Positions 14,506-21,002 of a stretch of 22,094 bases of DNA are shown here, one piece after another (within the stretch, counting starts at the first letter, position 1; each line of letters opens with the position of its first letter). The notes beneath the pieces are model-generated. The model worked only from the letters and a program-made list of their open reading frames with translations, ran no database searches and was not told the DNA's origin. The stretch spans positions 1 through 22,094 of the forward strand of contig CAYXXN010000026.1 of NCBI GenBank assembly GCA_964469055.1. The letters are read 5' to 3'. The position numbers and the translations under genes were made by a program. Source of the DNA: CAYXXN01 sp964469055 (GTDB lineage: Bacteria > Acidobacteriota > Thermoanaerobaculia > Multivoradales > JAHEKO01).

Positions 14506-15065
14506 GCGCGCTCCCGTCCTTCGTTCTCGTCACCGGCAGCGCCGGCAAGCTCGCCGAGGCGCGCCGGATCTGTCACTCTTCCCTGGAGGTCGTTGCCGTC
14601 GACCTGCCGGAGATCCAGTCACTCGACCTGCGCGAGATCCTCGAGGCCAAGGCCGAGGAGGCCTGGCGCCGCCTCGGTCGGCCGCTGGTGGTCGAGGAGG
14701 CAGGCCTCGAGCTCACCGCCCTGAACGGCTTCCCCGGCCCGCTGGTCAAGTGGATGCTCGAGGCCACGGGTGCCGCCGGCATCGCCCAGGTGGCCCACTC
14801 CCTCGGCGACACCCGGGCCCGCGCCCGCTGTCTCCTGCTCTACCGCGACGCTGAGCGATCCCTGGTCGCCGAGGGCGCGACCGACGGCACGCTCGTCCAC
14901 CCACCGCGCGGCGACAACGGTTTCGGCTGGGACCCGATCTTCCTCCCGGCCGGAAGTGACCGCACCTTCGGCGAGCTCCTCGGCTCCGAGAAGGACACCC
15001 TCAGCCATCGCGGCCAGGCGTGGCGCCACCTCCTGCGGATCCTCCCTACCCAGATCTGTTCCTAG
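14502..15065 (+). CDS. Inosine/xanthosine triphosphate pyrophosphatase, HAM1/ITPA-like
   Basis: A protein of 187 aa of the Ham1/RdgB/ITPA family, which hydrolyses non-canonical purine nucleoside triphosphates to monophosphates. Motifs are VTGSAGKLAEARR (substrate-binding N-terminus with Lys16), LVVEEAGLELTALNGFPG (62-79), GPLVKWML, PRGDNGFGWDPIF (135-147), KDTLSHRGQAW with Ser-His-Arg 168-170. The GPxxKWxL element and DNGFGWDP resemble eukaryotic ITPA more than the usual bacterial RdgB, which has DDSGLEVDAL and SARYAG there. The expected acidic pair (Asp-Asp or Glu-Asp) is Glu65-Glu66. ATG 14502 is coupled to coaE. The stop lies in a CTAG shared with the convergent argF stop. The family is clear; the exact specificity is not. 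Confidence 0.88.
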   Translation: MSALPSFVLVTGSAGKLAEARRICHSSLEVVAVDLPEIQSLDLREILEAKAEEAWRRLGRPLVVEEAGLELTALNGFPGPLVKWMLEATGAAGIAQVAHSLGDTRARARCLLLYRDAERSLVAEGATDGTLVHPPRGDNGFGWDPIFLPAGSDRTFGELLGSEKDTLSHRGQAWRHLLRILPTQICS

Positions 15066-15991
15066 ATTTCCACTCCACCCAGCAACCAAAGCAGGATCGC
15101 CTTCTGCACGTGGAGGCGGTTCTCGGCCTCGTCGAAGATGCGGCTCTGAGGGCCGTCGGCCACTTCCGCGGTGACCTCCTCGCCGCGGTGGGCCGGGAGG
15201 CAGTGCAGAAAAACTGCTTCAGGTAGGGCGTGGCGCATGAGGGCCTCGTCGACGGTCCAGCCGCGGAAGGCCTGCAGCCGTTTCTCGGCCTCTTCTTCCT
15301 GTCCCATCGACGCCCAGATATCGGTGTAGATGGCGGAGGCCCCGGCGACGGCCTGGGTTGGGTCGGTGGTGAGCTCGATCGCCGTGCCTGCGGCTGCCGC
15401 ATCGGTTCGCGCCGCACGCAGGTAGTTCTCCCTTACCTGATAGCCGTCGGGCGAGGCGACCGCGATGTCCATGCCGACTTTGGCGGCGCCGAACATCAGC
15501 GAATGAGCGACGTTGTTGCCGTCGCCGACGTAGGTGATCTTGCGACCGGCGAGGTCGCCGAAGATCTCCTGCAAGGTGAAGTAGTCGGCCATCGCCTGGC
15601 AGGGGTGAAGGTCGTCGCTCAAGCCGTTGATCACCGGCACCGAGCCGAAGCGCGCCAGATCCACGACGTCCTGATGGGCGAAGGTGCGGGCCATGATGCC
15701 GTCAACGTAGCGGGAAAGCACCTGCGCGGTGTCCGAGATCGGCTCGCCGCGGCCCACCTGGAGGTCACGGCTCGAGAGGAAGAGAGCCTGACCGCCGAGC
15801 TGGAACATGCCGGCTTCGAAGCTCACGCGGGTGCGCGTCGACGACTTCTGGAAGATCATCGCCAAGGTCTTGCCGGCGAGCGCCGTGGCCCAGCGCTCGG
15901 GCCGGGCCTTGACCTCGGCGGCGAGGCGGAAGAGCCCCGCCACCTCGGCGGCCGTCAAATCGTGGATGGAGAGGAAATCTCGCTTGGCCAT
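15062..15991 (-). CDS. argF: Ornithine carbamoyltransferase
   Basis: A protein of 309 aa, which interconverts ornithine plus carbamoyl phosphate with citrulline. Motifs are SSTRTRVSFE (carbamoyl-phosphate site, STRTR 51-55), HPCQAMAD (HPCQ 129-132), DIWASMGQEEE (ornithine side) and HCLPAHRGEEV (from His263, catalytic Cys264). The length is nearer to anabolic ArgF (about 310) than catabolic ArcB (about 335). However, it lies 6 bases downstream of arginine deiminase, so it could serve either arginine synthesis or the deiminase pathway (then arcB). ATG 15991 has GAGGCGCC directly upstream. Confidence 0.95.
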   Translation of the reverse strand: MAKRDFLSIHDLTAAEVAGLFRLAAEVKARPERWATALAGKTLAMIFQKSSTRTRVSFEAGMFQLGGQALFLSSRDLQVGRGEPISDTAQVLSRYVDGIMARTFAHQDVVDLARFGSVPVINGLSDDLHPCQAMADYFTLQEIFGDLAGRKITYVGDGNNVAHSLMFGAAKVGMDIAVASPDGYQVRENYLRAARTDAAAAGTAIELTTDPTQAVAGASAIYTDIWASMGQEEEAEKRLQAFRGWTVDEALMRHALPEAVFLHCLPAHRGEEVTAEVADGPQSRIFDEAENRLHVQKAILLWLLGGVEI

Positions 15992-15997
15992 GGCGCC

Positions 15998-17269
15998 TCA
16001 CAGGGGCGCGCGCTCGAGCGGCATGGTCATGCACCGCGGCCCGCCGCGCGCCCGTGACAGCTCGTTGGCCCAGAGCGTGATCACCGTCGGCCCGTGGTCG
16101 ACGACCGGCGCCCCCGCCGCCACTTGCTCGGCGTCGAGCACGCGCCAGCCGCGGCTCGCCAGCTCCTCCACGGTCCGCCGGTTGCGGCGGTAGAGGACGA
16201 TGACCCCGGGGGCGATGGCGAAGGCGTTGGCGCCGTCGGTCCACTGCTCGCGCTCCTGCACGATGCGGTCCTCGGCGCCGCCGCACGGCACGACGTCGGG
16301 CTCGATCCCGACCTCGGCCAGGGCCTCGAGCAGCGAGGGCGCCAAGCGGAACGTCAGGTGCTCGGCGTCGAGGTCGACATGGTAGACGTGCGCCGACTGG
16401 GCGCGCCCCGGTTCGATCACCGGCAAATACGCCAGGCAGAGGTCGCGGTCGATGAAGGTGAAGACGGTGTCGAGGTGCATGAAGCTGCGGCGCGGCGGCA
16501 GCTCGACAACGATGAGGTGCCGGAAGCTCGTCTGCCGGGCCCGCAGGTCCTCGCCGAGCGCCTCGACGCCGCGCCGATTGGTGCGCTCCGAAAGCCCCAC
16601 CAGCAGGACCTCGCGACTCGCGACCAGGACGTCGCCCCCCTCGAGCGTGGGTTCGGCGCGGTCCGGGTCGTGGTCCGGATCGCCCAGGGGCGGCGGCGCC
16701 AGCCGCACGACGGACTCCGGGCCGCCCAGCGCCGGATGGCGGGCAAAGATCTCCTCCGCCAGCAGCGGCTCGCGCTCGCGGGCCTCGGTGGCCATCGCCG
16801 ACACGTAGACGCGGTCGCCGACGACGAACTGGGGATCGCGCTGGAAGAAGTAGTTGGGCACGGGCGGCAGCTCGAAGAAACGCCGTCGCCGCTCTTCGGC
16901 CCGGTCGTGGGTGCGCAGACCCACGATGAGCGCCGAAGCGAGCGCCGGCGGCGGCAGCGCCGCGAGGTGGGCGACGGCGCCCTCGCCGAGACCGAAGCGA
17001 CGCGCCGCGCGCTCCCTGAGCTCGGCACGGGCGTCGCCGTCCTCGAGCACCTCGGCGAGGAGAGTCTCGGCATCCAGGGTCTCGACGCCCGCCAGCTCGA
17101 GGATGCGGCGGAACGAGTCGTGCTCCTCGCGGGCCTCCTCGCCGTCCAGGATGTCGTCGAACAACAGCTGCTGCATCATCTCCGGCACCATGCAGTCGAT
17201 CTCCGGCCCGGGGCGGTGAACGAGCACCCGGTGGAGACGACCGATCTCGGAGAAGACGGACAGGGCCAC
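15998..17269 (-). CDS. arcA: Arginine deiminase
   Basis: A protein of 423 aa hydrolysing arginine to citrulline and ammonia. Family features are VHRPGPEIDCMVPE near the N-terminus, PNYFFQRDPQFVVGDRV (FxRDP), LEGGDVLV (EGGD), SFMHLDTVFTFID with catalytic His, NAFAIAPGVIVLYRRN, and GGPRCMTMPLER with the nucleophilic Cys at about residue 413, all in the expected order. The start is GTG 17269. It lies about 12 bases from a TACACT element and has no clear ribosome-binding site. It is divergent from purB and followed by argF. No carbamate kinase (arcC) lies in the window, so the energy-yielding pathway is not shown to be complete here. Confidence 0.94.
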   Translation of the reverse strand: MALSVFSEIGRLHRVLVHRPGPEIDCMVPEMMQQLLFDDILDGEEAREEHDSFRRILELAGVETLDAETLLAEVLEDGDARAELRERAARRFGLGEGAVAHLAALPPPALASALIVGLRTHDRAEERRRRFFELPPVPNYFFQRDPQFVVGDRVYVSAMATEAREREPLLAEEIFARHPALGGPESVVRLAPPPLGDPDHDPDRAEPTLEGGDVLVASREVLLVGLSERTNRRGVEALGEDLRARQTSFRHLIVVELPPRRSFMHLDTVFTFIDRDLCLAYLPVIEPGRAQSAHVYHVDLDAEHLTFRLAPSLLEALAEVGIEPDVVPCGGAEDRIVQEREQWTDGANAFAIAPGVIVLYRRNRRTVEELASRGWRVLDAEQVAAGAPVVDHGPTVITLWANELSRARGGPRCMTMPLERAPL

Positions 17270-17281
17270 GACCGGCGGCGG

Positions 17282-17308
17282 AGTGTAGCAGGGGGGACCT
17301 GCTACACT
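17282..17308. promoter_or_regulatory. Perfect 11-bp inverted repeat with a -10-like TACACT on each strand, arcA/purB divergent region
   Basis: AGTGTAGCAGG (17282-17292) and CCTGCTACACT (17298-17308) are exact reverse complements around a 5-base centre. Each outer end reads TGCTACACT on one strand, an extended -10 type (TGnTAnnnT). On the plus strand it ends 14 bases before the purB ATG; on the minus strand 12 bases before the arcA GTG. It may be a dimeric-regulator operator, a pair of back-to-back promoters, or both. No -35 hexamers are convincing on either side. Confidence 0.6.
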
Positions 17309-17322
17309 GATCCCGCCTCACG

Positions 17323-18747
17323 ATGCCTTCCGAGCGCGCGGACAATCCTCTCCACGAGCGCTACGCCTCGGAGGAGATGGCCGCTCTCTTCGGCCGCGAG
17401 CATCGCTACCGCACTTGGCGGCGACTGTGGATCGTGCTCGCCCAGTGCGAGCGCGAGCTGGGGCTGCCGATCTCGGCCGAGCAGCTCGCGGCGCTCGAGG
17501 CGGCGGCCGACACCATCGACTTCGAGCGCGTGGCGGCGATCGAGGCCGAGACCCGCCACGACGTGATGGCCCACCTGCGCCACTTCGCCGAGCTGGCGCC
17601 GGCGGCCGGCGGCATCCTCCACCTCGGCGCCACCAGTGCCTTCATCACCGACAACGCGGACCTGATGCTGGCGCGGGAGGCGCTGCAACTGCTCGAGAAG
17701 CGGCTGGCCTCGGCGATTCTGGCTCTGGCCGACTTCGCCCGTCGCACCCGCGACCTCCCGACGCTCGGCTACACCCATTTCCAGCCGGCACAGCTCACGA
17801 CGGTCGGTAAGCGCGCCTGCCTGTGGATCCAGGACCTGGTGATGGACCTGGAGGCCGTGCGAGGGCTGCTCGCGAGTCTCCGTTGCCGCGGCGCCAAGGG
17901 AACCACGGGCACGCAGGCGAGTTTCCTCACCCTCTTCGCCGGCGACCACGACAAGGTGCGCCAGCTCGACCGGAGCGTCGCCTCGCGACTCGGCTTCGCC
18001 GATTCCTTCGCCGTGACCGGCCAGACCTACCCCCGGAAACAGGACTCGCGCATCTTGGCGGTCCTCGCTGGCATCGCCGAGTCCTGCCACAAGCTCGGCA
18101 CCGACTTGCGTCTCTTGCAGGGGCTCGGCGAGCTCGCCGAGCCGTTCGAGGCGACCCAGGTGGGCTCCTCGGCGATGGCCTACAAGCGCAACCCGATGCG
18201 CGCGGAGCGCATGTGCAGTCTGGCCCGGCGGCTCATCACTGACAGCCTGAACGGGCCACTCACCGCCGCTACCCAGTGGCTCGAGCGCAGCCTCGACGAC
18301 TCGGCCAACCGCCGGCTCGTGCTGCCCGACAGCTTCCTGACCGCGGACGCGATCCTGGGCTTGGCGGCCGGCATCGCGCGCCGCCTCACGGCTCGCGAAG
18401 GGACGATCCGCGCGCGGGTGGCCCACGAGCTGCCCTTCATGGCGACAGAGAACCTCCTGATGGAGGCCACCGTGCGGGGCGGCGACCGCCAGGACCTCCA
18501 CGAGCGCATCCGTCGCTACAGCCTGGAGGCCCATGAGGTCGTGGCGCGCGGCGGGGAGAACCCGCTCATCGCGCGCCTCGCCGGCGATCCCGCCTTCGGG
18601 CTGTCGCGCGCCGAGATCGACAGGATGCTGGATCCGCGCGCCTTCGTCGGCCGGGCGCCGGAGCAGGTGGACGAGTTCCTCGACGCCGTCGTCGGGCCCG
18701 CCGTCGAGGGCGTGCGGGCGGCCCTCGTCGAGGAGCCGCGCGTCTAG
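17323..18747 (+). CDS. purB: Adenylosuccinate lyase, eukaryote-like subfamily
   Basis: A protein of 474 aa of the fumarase/aspartase superfamily, which removes fumarate from SAICAR and adenylosuccinate in purine synthesis. Motifs are LHERYASEEM, RHDVMAHLRHF, GILHLGATSAFITDNADL, LPTLGYTHFQPAQLTTVGKR (His152), KGTTGTQASFL, the signature GSSAMAYKRNPM (Ser282/283) and LERSLDDSANRR, then ELPFMATENLLM and SRAEIDRMLDPRAFVGRAPEQV. The length and almost every one of these blocks match animal and fungal ADSL as I know it, rather than the 430- to 456-residue bacterial forms. Start ATG 17323 is about 8 nt from the predicted transcription start. rlpA follows after 6 bases. Confident of the enzyme; the subfamily statement is from memory. 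Confidence 0.93.
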   Translation: MPSERADNPLHERYASEEMAALFGREHRYRTWRRLWIVLAQCERELGLPISAEQLAALEAAADTIDFERVAAIEAETRHDVMAHLRHFAELAPAAGGILHLGATSAFITDNADLMLAREALQLLEKRLASAILALADFARRTRDLPTLGYTHFQPAQLTTVGKRACLWIQDLVMDLEAVRGLLASLRCRGAKGTTGTQASFLTLFAGDHDKVRQLDRSVASRLGFADSFAVTGQTYPRKQDSRILAVLAGIAESCHKLGTDLRLLQGLGELAEPFEATQVGSSAMAYKRNPMRAERMCSLARRLITDSLNGPLTAATQWLERSLDDSANRRLVLPDSFLTADAILGLAAGIARRLTAREGTIRARVAHELPFMATENLLMEATVRGGDRQDLHERIRRYSLEAHEVVARGGENPLIARLAGDPAFGLSRAEIDRMLDPRAFVGRAPEQVDEFLDAVVGPAVEGVRAALVEEPRV

Positions 18748-18753
18748 CGGGCC

Positions 18754-19527
18754 ATGGGCGGCGGGGCGTCAGCGAAGCGACGCGCCGCCGCCGGGCTCGC
18801 CGCCCTCCTCGCCCTGCTGGCCCTCGGTGTGGCGCTCGGCGCCTGCACCTCGGCGCGCACGCGCGGTGCGCGGCTCGGCCACACCGAGAGCGGGGTCGCC
18901 TCCTGGTACGGCCCCGGCTTCGACGGCCGGCGCACGGCGAGCGGCGAGACCTTCGACATGCGCGCCATGACGGCGGCCCACCGGCAGCTGCCGTTCGGCA
19001 CCATCCTGCGGGTGACCAACCGCGACAACGGCCGTCGCGTCGAGGTGCGGATCAACGACCGCGGTCCCTTCGCGCGCCGGCGCATCCTCGACCTCTCCTA
19101 CGGCGCCGCCGAGGCCCTGGGGATGATCGGTCCCGGAACAGCTCGAGTAGAGATCAAGGTCATCGACCGCTTGCCTGCACCCCTCCCCGCCGACGCCGTG
19201 GTCGCCACCGGCTGGCTGGTGCAACTCGGCGCCTTCCGCGAGGCGGAGCGGGCCGCGGCGCTGGCGGCTGAGCTCGCGCACCGGGCGCCAGAGGTCCACG
19301 TCCAGCAGGATGCCGACTGGCACCGTGTCGTCGTCGGCCCGTTCCGCAAGCGCGGCAAGGCGGAGGAGCGCGCTCGCGAGCTGGAGCACGCCGGCTACCC
19401 GGCCTTCGTGCGCGCCGTCTACGAGAACTTGCGCGCCGCGCGCCTGCACGAGAGCGCCGTGCGACGCGACGGCAGCCTAGCCGGGCTCGTAGGCCTCGCC
19501 CAGGGACGGCCGGCGCCACGTCCATGA
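18754..19527 (+). CDS. rlpA: RlpA-family lipoprotein with SPOR domain
   Basis: A protein of 257 aa. The lipoprotein signal has positive residues (AKRR), an Ala/Leu core and LGAC with Cys31. The double-psi beta-barrel domain (about 45-135) shows GVASWYGPGFDGRRTASGE, FDMRAMTAAHRQLPFGT and RINDRGPFARRRILDLS, the complete RlpA signature with the proposed catalytic Glu and Asp. A SPOR domain (about 150-225: GWLVQLGAFREAERA, then RVVVGPFRKRGKAEERARELE) would bind glycan strands stripped of stem peptides at the septum. RlpA is a lytic transglycosylase or septal-ring protein in some bacteria. It lies 6 bases after purB and probably shares its transcript. Confidence 0.93.
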   Translation: MGGGASAKRRAAAGLAALLALLALGVALGACTSARTRGARLGHTESGVASWYGPGFDGRRTASGETFDMRAMTAAHRQLPFGTILRVTNRDNGRRVEVRINDRGPFARRRILDLSYGAAEALGMIGPGTARVEIKVIDRLPAPLPADAVVATGWLVQLGAFREAERAAALAAELAHRAPEVHVQQDADWHRVVVGPFRKRGKAEERARELEHAGYPAFVRAVYENLRAARLHESAVRRDGSLAGLVGLAQGRPAPRP

Positions 19528-19551
19528 GGATCGGGTTCAGCGGCTGTGTGG

Positions 19552-19557
19552 TATACG
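19552..19557 (+). promoter_or_regulatory. Possible extended -10 (TGgTATACG) before the sensor kinase
   Basis: TATACG preceded by TGG in the 51-base gap between rlpA and the kinase. It is the only AT-rich step there and would start transcription near 19564, upstream of ATG 19579. No -35 is apparent, so this is a weak call; the two-component pair may instead be transcribed from purB or rlpA. Confidence 0.3.
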
Positions 19558-19578
19558 TACGCGGCTCCCTTCGCGCCC

Positions 19579-20997
19579 ATGCTCTCGTCGAGGCGGATCT
19601 TCGCTTGCTGCGTCCTCTATGCCTTGCTAGTGGTCGGTTTCGCGCTGTGGCAGTACCACGAGGTCGCCGCTGCTCACCGGGCCGCCCTCGTGCACCCGCG
19701 GCCGCTCGATGTGTACGACGACGCCATGGGCCGTCTCGGGCAGGGTGGCCTCTACGCCCTGACGCTGGTCGGCGGCCTCGGCCTCGCGCTGTACTTGTTC
19801 CTAGTGCGCTGCAGCCGTCAGCTCACGCAGCTGCTGGAGGCCGCCCTGGCCGGCCAGAGACGCCCAGTGCCCGCAGCCCGCCACGAATTCGCACTCGCCT
19901 TCTCGGTCGCCGACCGGGTGGGGCAGGAGCTGCAACTGGAGCGCAAGCGCGGAGCCCGGGCGCAGGAACGCCTCAACAGGCTGTCACAACTCCTGGACCA
20001 GGGCGTGTTGCTGGTCAGTTCCTCGCTGCAGTTGGAGTTCGCCAACCCCCGAGCCTGTGAGCTGTTGGGCTGCGCCGATCGGGCGGAGCTGGAGCGGCGC
20101 TGGCCCGAGCTGCAAAGGATCCTCGACTCCGCGCTGGGGTCGCTGCACGAGGGCGCAGCGCGGCTGGACCTCGACGTGCCGGGACCGTCCGGGACGCGCT
20201 CCCTGCGCTGCCAGGTGTCGCCCCTGGCGGAGGAGGAGGCCCAGGACTTGCTGATTCTGCTGCGCGACCGGACGATGCTCGACGCCCTGGAGACCGACCT
20301 GCTGCTCGCCAGCCAGTTGCGCGCCTTGAGCCGCGTCTATGGCGCCATCACCCACGACCTCAAGGCGCCGCTCAACGCGATGGTGCTGAACCTCGATCGT
20401 CTGCAGAGCGCGCTGCGCAGCGGAAGCGGCGAGGCCGAGGCCGAGGAAGCCGAACAGTGTGTCGCTGTGCTGCGCGAGGAGCTCGAACGCCTCGACCGCT
20501 CGTTGCAGGCCTTGCTCGTCGACACCACGCCCGCCGGCCAGGGCCGCGAGGAGTTCGACGCGCGCGCCATGCTAGCGGAGATCCAGCGGCTGCTGCTGCC
20601 GCAGGCGCGCCTGCAGAGCGTCGCGCTCGAGGCCTACCTGCCGGGGACGGCGGTGCGCATCGCGGGTCAGCGCGACCGCCTGAAGCAGGCCATCTTGAAC
20701 GTCGCCATCAACGCCCTGGAGGCGATGCCCGACGGCGGCGAGCTGGAGCTGCGGCTGGAGGCTCACCCCGACGAGGCCGACGTGCTGATCGCCGACAGCG
20801 GGCCCGGCATCCCCGAGGAGGTGCGATTGCGGATCTTCGACCCGCACTTCACGACCAAGACCAGCGGCACCGGCATCGGCCTCTACGTTGCGCGTTCGAT
20901 CATCGAGGCACATGGCGGCGAGATCAGCATCACCAGCGTGCCGGGCCGGGGCAGCGCGTTCCGGATGCGCCTGCCGACGCTCGGCCACGGACGCTGA
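19579..20997 (+). CDS. Membrane sensor histidine kinase (NtrB/AtoS type)
   Basis: A protein of 472 aa from ATG 19579; a GTG at 19546 would put the start upstream of the possible promoter. Two membrane segments (about 7-24 and 57-76) flank a periplasmic loop of only about 32 residues. Next come a linker or HAMP-like helix, a PAS-like domain (about 135-235: LDQGVLLVSSSLQLEFANPRA), and HisKA with the phosphorylated His259 (YGAITHDLKAPLNAM). The HATPase domain has LNVAINALEAMPDGG (N-box Asn374/378), IADSGPGIPEEV (G1) and FDPHFTTKTSGTGIGLYVAR (F and G2). The FTTK.GTGIGL pattern is typical of kinases that pair with sigma-54 activators, and the next gene encodes one, 5 bases away. The small loop suggests sensing within the membrane or by the PAS domain. 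The signal is unknown. Confidence 0.92.
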   Translation: MLSSRRIFACCVLYALLVVGFALWQYHEVAAAHRAALVHPRPLDVYDDAMGRLGQGGLYALTLVGGLGLALYLFLVRCSRQLTQLLEAALAGQRRPVPAARHEFALAFSVADRVGQELQLERKRGARAQERLNRLSQLLDQGVLLVSSSLQLEFANPRACELLGCADRAELERRWPELQRILDSALGSLHEGAARLDLDVPGPSGTRSLRCQVSPLAEEEAQDLLILLRDRTMLDALETDLLLASQLRALSRVYGAITHDLKAPLNAMVLNLDRLQSALRSGSGEAEAEEAEQCVAVLREELERLDRSLQALLVDTTPAGQGREEFDARAMLAEIQRLLLPQARLQSVALEAYLPGTAVRIAGQRDRLKQAILNVAINALEAMPDGGELELRLEAHPDEADVLIADSGPGIPEEVRLRIFDPHFTTKTSGTGIGLYVARSIIEAHGGEISITSVPGRGSAFRMRLPTLGHGR

Positions 20998-21002
20998 CCG
21001 CC

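Noticed and set aside
15051..15058. CAGATCTG palindrome near the end of the ITPase gene as a terminator
   Set aside because: It is only 8 bp, has no loop and no T-run; it is more likely a chance coding palindrome.
19546..19565. Sigma-54 type promoter (TGG...GC) before the kinase
   Set aside because: The GG-to-GC spacing is one base short and the flanking consensus is poor.
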